Part shown: piece by piece, positions 6,554-8,232 of the stretch
Layout of the letters: each line of letters opens with the position of its first letter
How positions within the stretch are numbered: position 1 is the stretch's first letter
Origin: Actinomycetes bacterium
Lineage (GTDB): Bacteria > Actinomycetota > Actinomycetes > Actinomycetales > Cellulomonadaceae
Direction: 5' to 3'
Assembly: GCA_023390875.1 (NCBI GenBank)
Contig: JAEWCA010000550.1
Location: forward strand, 1 to 8,232
Length of the DNA: 8,232 nucleotides
Notes under the pieces: generated by a model
What the model was told of the DNA's origin: nothing
What the model saw: only the letters and a program-made list of their open reading frames with translations
The model's database searches: none
Position numbers and translations under genes: made by a program

Positions 6554-7336
6554 ATGCTCACGACGACGGCCCTCGCGGCCGCCCTGCCCGCCGTCCACGC
6601 GGGCGCGCCCGTGCACACGCTCATGCCGGACTTCCTCGACGCGCAGCACCTCATCGACTCGTTCGGCACGGCCGCGCTCATCGGCATCCTCGCGGTGATC
6701 TTCGTCGAGGTCGGCCTGCTGTTCCCGATCCTGCCGGGCGACTCCATGCTGTTCACCGCCGGCGCGCTCGTGGCGCAGGACTCGCTGGACATCCCGATCG
6801 GCATCTGGCCGCTGTCGCTGCTGCTCATCGTCACGGCGTTCGCGGGTACGCAGTGCGGCTACTGGATCGGCCGGACGCTCGGGCCCCGCGTGTTCAACAA
6901 GCCGGACTCGCGGTTCTTCAAGCAGAAGTACATCGACCAGACGTACGCCTACTTCGACCGGTACGGCGGCCGGACGCTGATCGTCGCGCAGTTCATCCCG
7001 TTCGTGCGCACGTACGCATCCGTCGCGGCGGGCGTCGGGCGGATGCCGTACAAGCACTTCGTGAAATTCAACCTCATCGGCGTCGTCCTGTGGGCGGGCG
7101 GCGTCACGTGGCTCGGCTACGGGCTCGGGAACATCACGTTCATCAAGGAGAACATCGAGGCGCTGCTCGTCCTCGTCGTCCTCGCGTCCGTCCTGCCGGT
7201 GATCATCGAGCTGTGGCGCAAGCGTCGCAAGGAGCGCGCCGCGGCCGCCGCGGGCGTGCCCGTCACCGAGCGCGACGAGCGGTACGACGAGCAGGCCGAG
7301 CGCGACGCCGTCGAGCGCAAGGCGTTCGGCGCGTGA
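6554..7336 (+). CDS. DedA-family (VTT/SNARE-associated) membrane protein (260 aa)
   Basis: Integral membrane protein of the DedA family; characterised members help recycle or flip lipid carriers such as undecaprenyl phosphate and affect envelope integrity. Which lipid this one handles is unknown. Family features: an acidic residue and PGD in the first re-entrant region (VEVGLLFPILPGDSML, 51-66), a glycine-spaced helix AGTQCGYWIGRTLG (97-110), and the conserved FIPFVRTYASVAAGVGRMPY (147-166) with Arg152. Hydrophobic segments lie near 38-60, 84-104, 140-162, 172-192 and 202-220. The last 40 residues are highly charged and probably cytoplasmic. The ATG at 6554 is chosen because of the leaderless promoter; an internal Met24 just before the conserved part is an alternative but lacks a ribosome site. 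Its stop overlaps the next gene as GTGA. Confidence 0.93.
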   Translation: MLTTTALAAALPAVHAGAPVHTLMPDFLDAQHLIDSFGTAALIGILAVIFVEVGLLFPILPGDSMLFTAGALVAQDSLDIPIGIWPLSLLLIVTAFAGTQCGYWIGRTLGPRVFNKPDSRFFKQKYIDQTYAYFDRYGGRTLIVAQFIPFVRTYASVAAGVGRMPYKHFVKFNLIGVVLWAGGVTWLGYGLGNITFIKENIEALLVLVVLASVLPVIIELWRKRRKERAAAAAGVPVTERDERYDEQAERDAVERKAFGA

Positions 7337-8106
7337 CCCGGGAGATCCGCTCCTGGCTGTCCGACATGGACGGCGTCCTCGTGCACGAGGGCACCGCGCT
7401 GCCCGGCGCCGCCGACTTCGTCCGGGCCCTGCGGGACGCCGAGCGACCGTTCCTCATCCTCACGAACAACTCGATCTTCACCCCGCGCGACCTGCGGGCA
7501 CGCCTGTCGATGTCCGGGATCGACGTGCCCGAGGGCGCCATCTGGACCTCGGCGCTCGCCACCGCGCAGTTCCTCACCGACCAGATGCCCGGCGGGTCCG
7601 CGTACGTGATCGGCGAGGCGGGCCTGACGACCGCCCTGTACGAGGCCGGGTACACCCTCACCGCCGCCGAGCCCGACTTCGTCGTGCTGGGCGAGACCCG
7701 CACGTACTCGTTCGAGGCGATCACGCAGGCCATCCGGCTCATCCAGGGCGGCGCACGGTTCATCGCCACGAACCCCGACGTCACCGGGCCGAGCGCCGAG
7801 GGCGACCTGCCGGCCACCGGTGCGGTCGCCGCGATGATCCAGGCCGCGACCCGTCGGCAGCCGTACTTCGTCGGCAAGCCCAACCCGATGATGATCCGGT
7901 CCGCGCTCAACCGCATCGACGCGCACTCCGAGACCACCGTGATGGTCGGCGACCGGATGGACACCGACGTCGTCGCCGGGATCGAGGCCGGTCTGCGGAC
8001 GTTCCTCGTGCTCACCGGGTCGACGAAGGAGTCGGACGTCGCCCGGTTCCCGTTCCGGCCGAACGAGATCGTGCCGTCGATCCAGGAGCTCGTCGGCCGG
8101 GTCTGA
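7333..8106 (+). CDS. HAD-superfamily hydrolase, NagD-like subfamily IIA (257 aa)
   Basis: Predicted cytoplasmic Mg-dependent phosphatase. All four HAD motifs are intact: motif I DMDGVL with nucleophile Asp11 and Asp13; motif II ILTNNS with Thr44-Asn45-Asn46; motif III Lys182 in VGKPNP; motif IV GDRMDTD with Asp207 and Asp212. The long C2-type cap between motifs II and III (about 50-175), with the conserved ATNPDVTGP (145-153), places it in subfamily IIA, which includes NagD and phosphoglycolate or nitrophenyl phosphatases. Physiological substrates in this group vary and cannot be read here. The GTG start at 7333 shares GTGA with the dedA-like stop; only a weak AAGG precedes it, so translation probably depends on coupling. 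The Asp11 motif near the N-terminus agrees with this start. The length is typical. Confidence 0.93.
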   Translation: MTREIRSWLSDMDGVLVHEGTALPGAADFVRALRDAERPFLILTNNSIFTPRDLRARLSMSGIDVPEGAIWTSALATAQFLTDQMPGGSAYVIGEAGLTTALYEAGYTLTAAEPDFVVLGETRTYSFEAITQAIRLIQGGARFIATNPDVTGPSAEGDLPATGAVAAMIQAATRRQPYFVGKPNPMMIRSALNRIDAHSETTVMVGDRMDTDVVAGIEAGLRTFLVLTGSTKESDVARFPFRPNEIVPSIQELVGRV

Positions 8107-8126
8107 ACCTGCGCCCGGCCCGGGCC

Positions 8127-8172
8127 GACGAAGATTCCGAACCCTGGAGCGACAGCCAGCCAGATCTTCGTC
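8127..8172. repeat. 46-nt inverted-repeat element after the HAD gene, possible terminator
   Basis: Perfect 9-nt arms GACGAAGAT (8127-8135) and ATCTTCGTC (8164-8172) enclose 28 nt. Inside, CTGG (8144-8147) can pair with either of two CCAG copies (8156-8159 or 8160-8163), giving a two-tier hairpin. Immediately before it is a 12-bp perfect palindrome CGGCCCGGGCCG (8116-8127). It starts about 20 nt after the HAD stop codon, where a terminator would stand, but no T-run follows; actinobacterial terminators often lack one. The remainder to 8232 contains only an unsupported open frame from an ATG at 8188, which has no ribosome site and runs off the window. Confidence 0.5.
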
Positions 8173-8232
8173 ACGGCTCTCACCGCGATGCTCGCCGTCG
8201 GCGCGGCGCTGTCGTTCGCGGCCCGCCGACGC

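Noticed and set aside
8140..8172. Possible tRNA 3' end on the minus strand (GGTTCGGAATC resembles a T-loop)
   Set aside because: The flanking bases do not form the 5-bp T-stem, no acceptor or anticodon arm fits, and the inverted repeat encloses too few bases for a tRNA.
7263..8183. Minus-strand open frame opposite the HAD phosphatase
   Set aside because: The plus-strand gene has all four HAD motifs in order; the antisense frame has no recognisable domain.
8188..8232. Start of a short hydrophobic plus-strand frame running off the window
   Set aside because: Only 15 codons are visible, with no ribosome binding site or recognisable promoter; it cannot be supported.

Overview
The window is very GC-rich (about 70% or more by eye), with G/C-heavy third codon positions, GTG starts alongside ATG, strong AGGAG-type ribosome binding sites, and one gene that appears to be read from a leaderless mRNA. 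With an intracellular family GH51 arabinofuranosidase and an ABC sugar importer that lacks its own ATPase, this points to a plant-polysaccharide-degrading actinobacterium, probably Cellulomonas or a close relative. The genus is an inference from gene content, not from a marker gene.

Layout. Positions 83-6270 hold a minus-strand locus. In transcription order it runs: a LacI-family regulator (5251-6270); a 290-bp regulatory gap; a lipoprotein sugar-binding protein (3593-4960); two ABC permeases (2602-3552 and 1682-2605, overlapping by ATGA); and a GH51 alpha-L-arabinofuranosidase (83-1624). The gap holds two near-identical LacI-type operators, a promoter whose spacer is covered by one of them, an inverted repeat centred exactly midway between the operators, and a 26-bp tandem repeat that includes the end of the regulator gene. 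The binding protein captures arabinose-containing oligosaccharides outside the membrane, the two permeases import them (probably energised by a shared MsiK-type ATPase encoded elsewhere), and the cytoplasmic GH51 enzyme releases L-arabinose. The LacI-type protein most likely represses the operon until a sugar is present. The substrate assignment rests on the GH51 gene.

A divergent 283-bp gap (6271-6553) separates this locus from a plus-strand pair: a DedA-family membrane protein (6554-7336) and a NagD-like HAD phosphatase (7333-8106), overlapping by GTGA. This pair has no evident link to arabinose use. The last 126 bases hold a structured inverted repeat, possibly a terminator, and no gene that can be supported.

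No RNA genes, insertion sequences, CRISPR arrays or phage genes are visible. The coding content is ordinary. The points worth a second look are the operator architecture, the tandem repeat at the regulator's 3' end, the dual Tat/lipoprotein signal, the leaderless start and the 3'-terminal inverted repeat.
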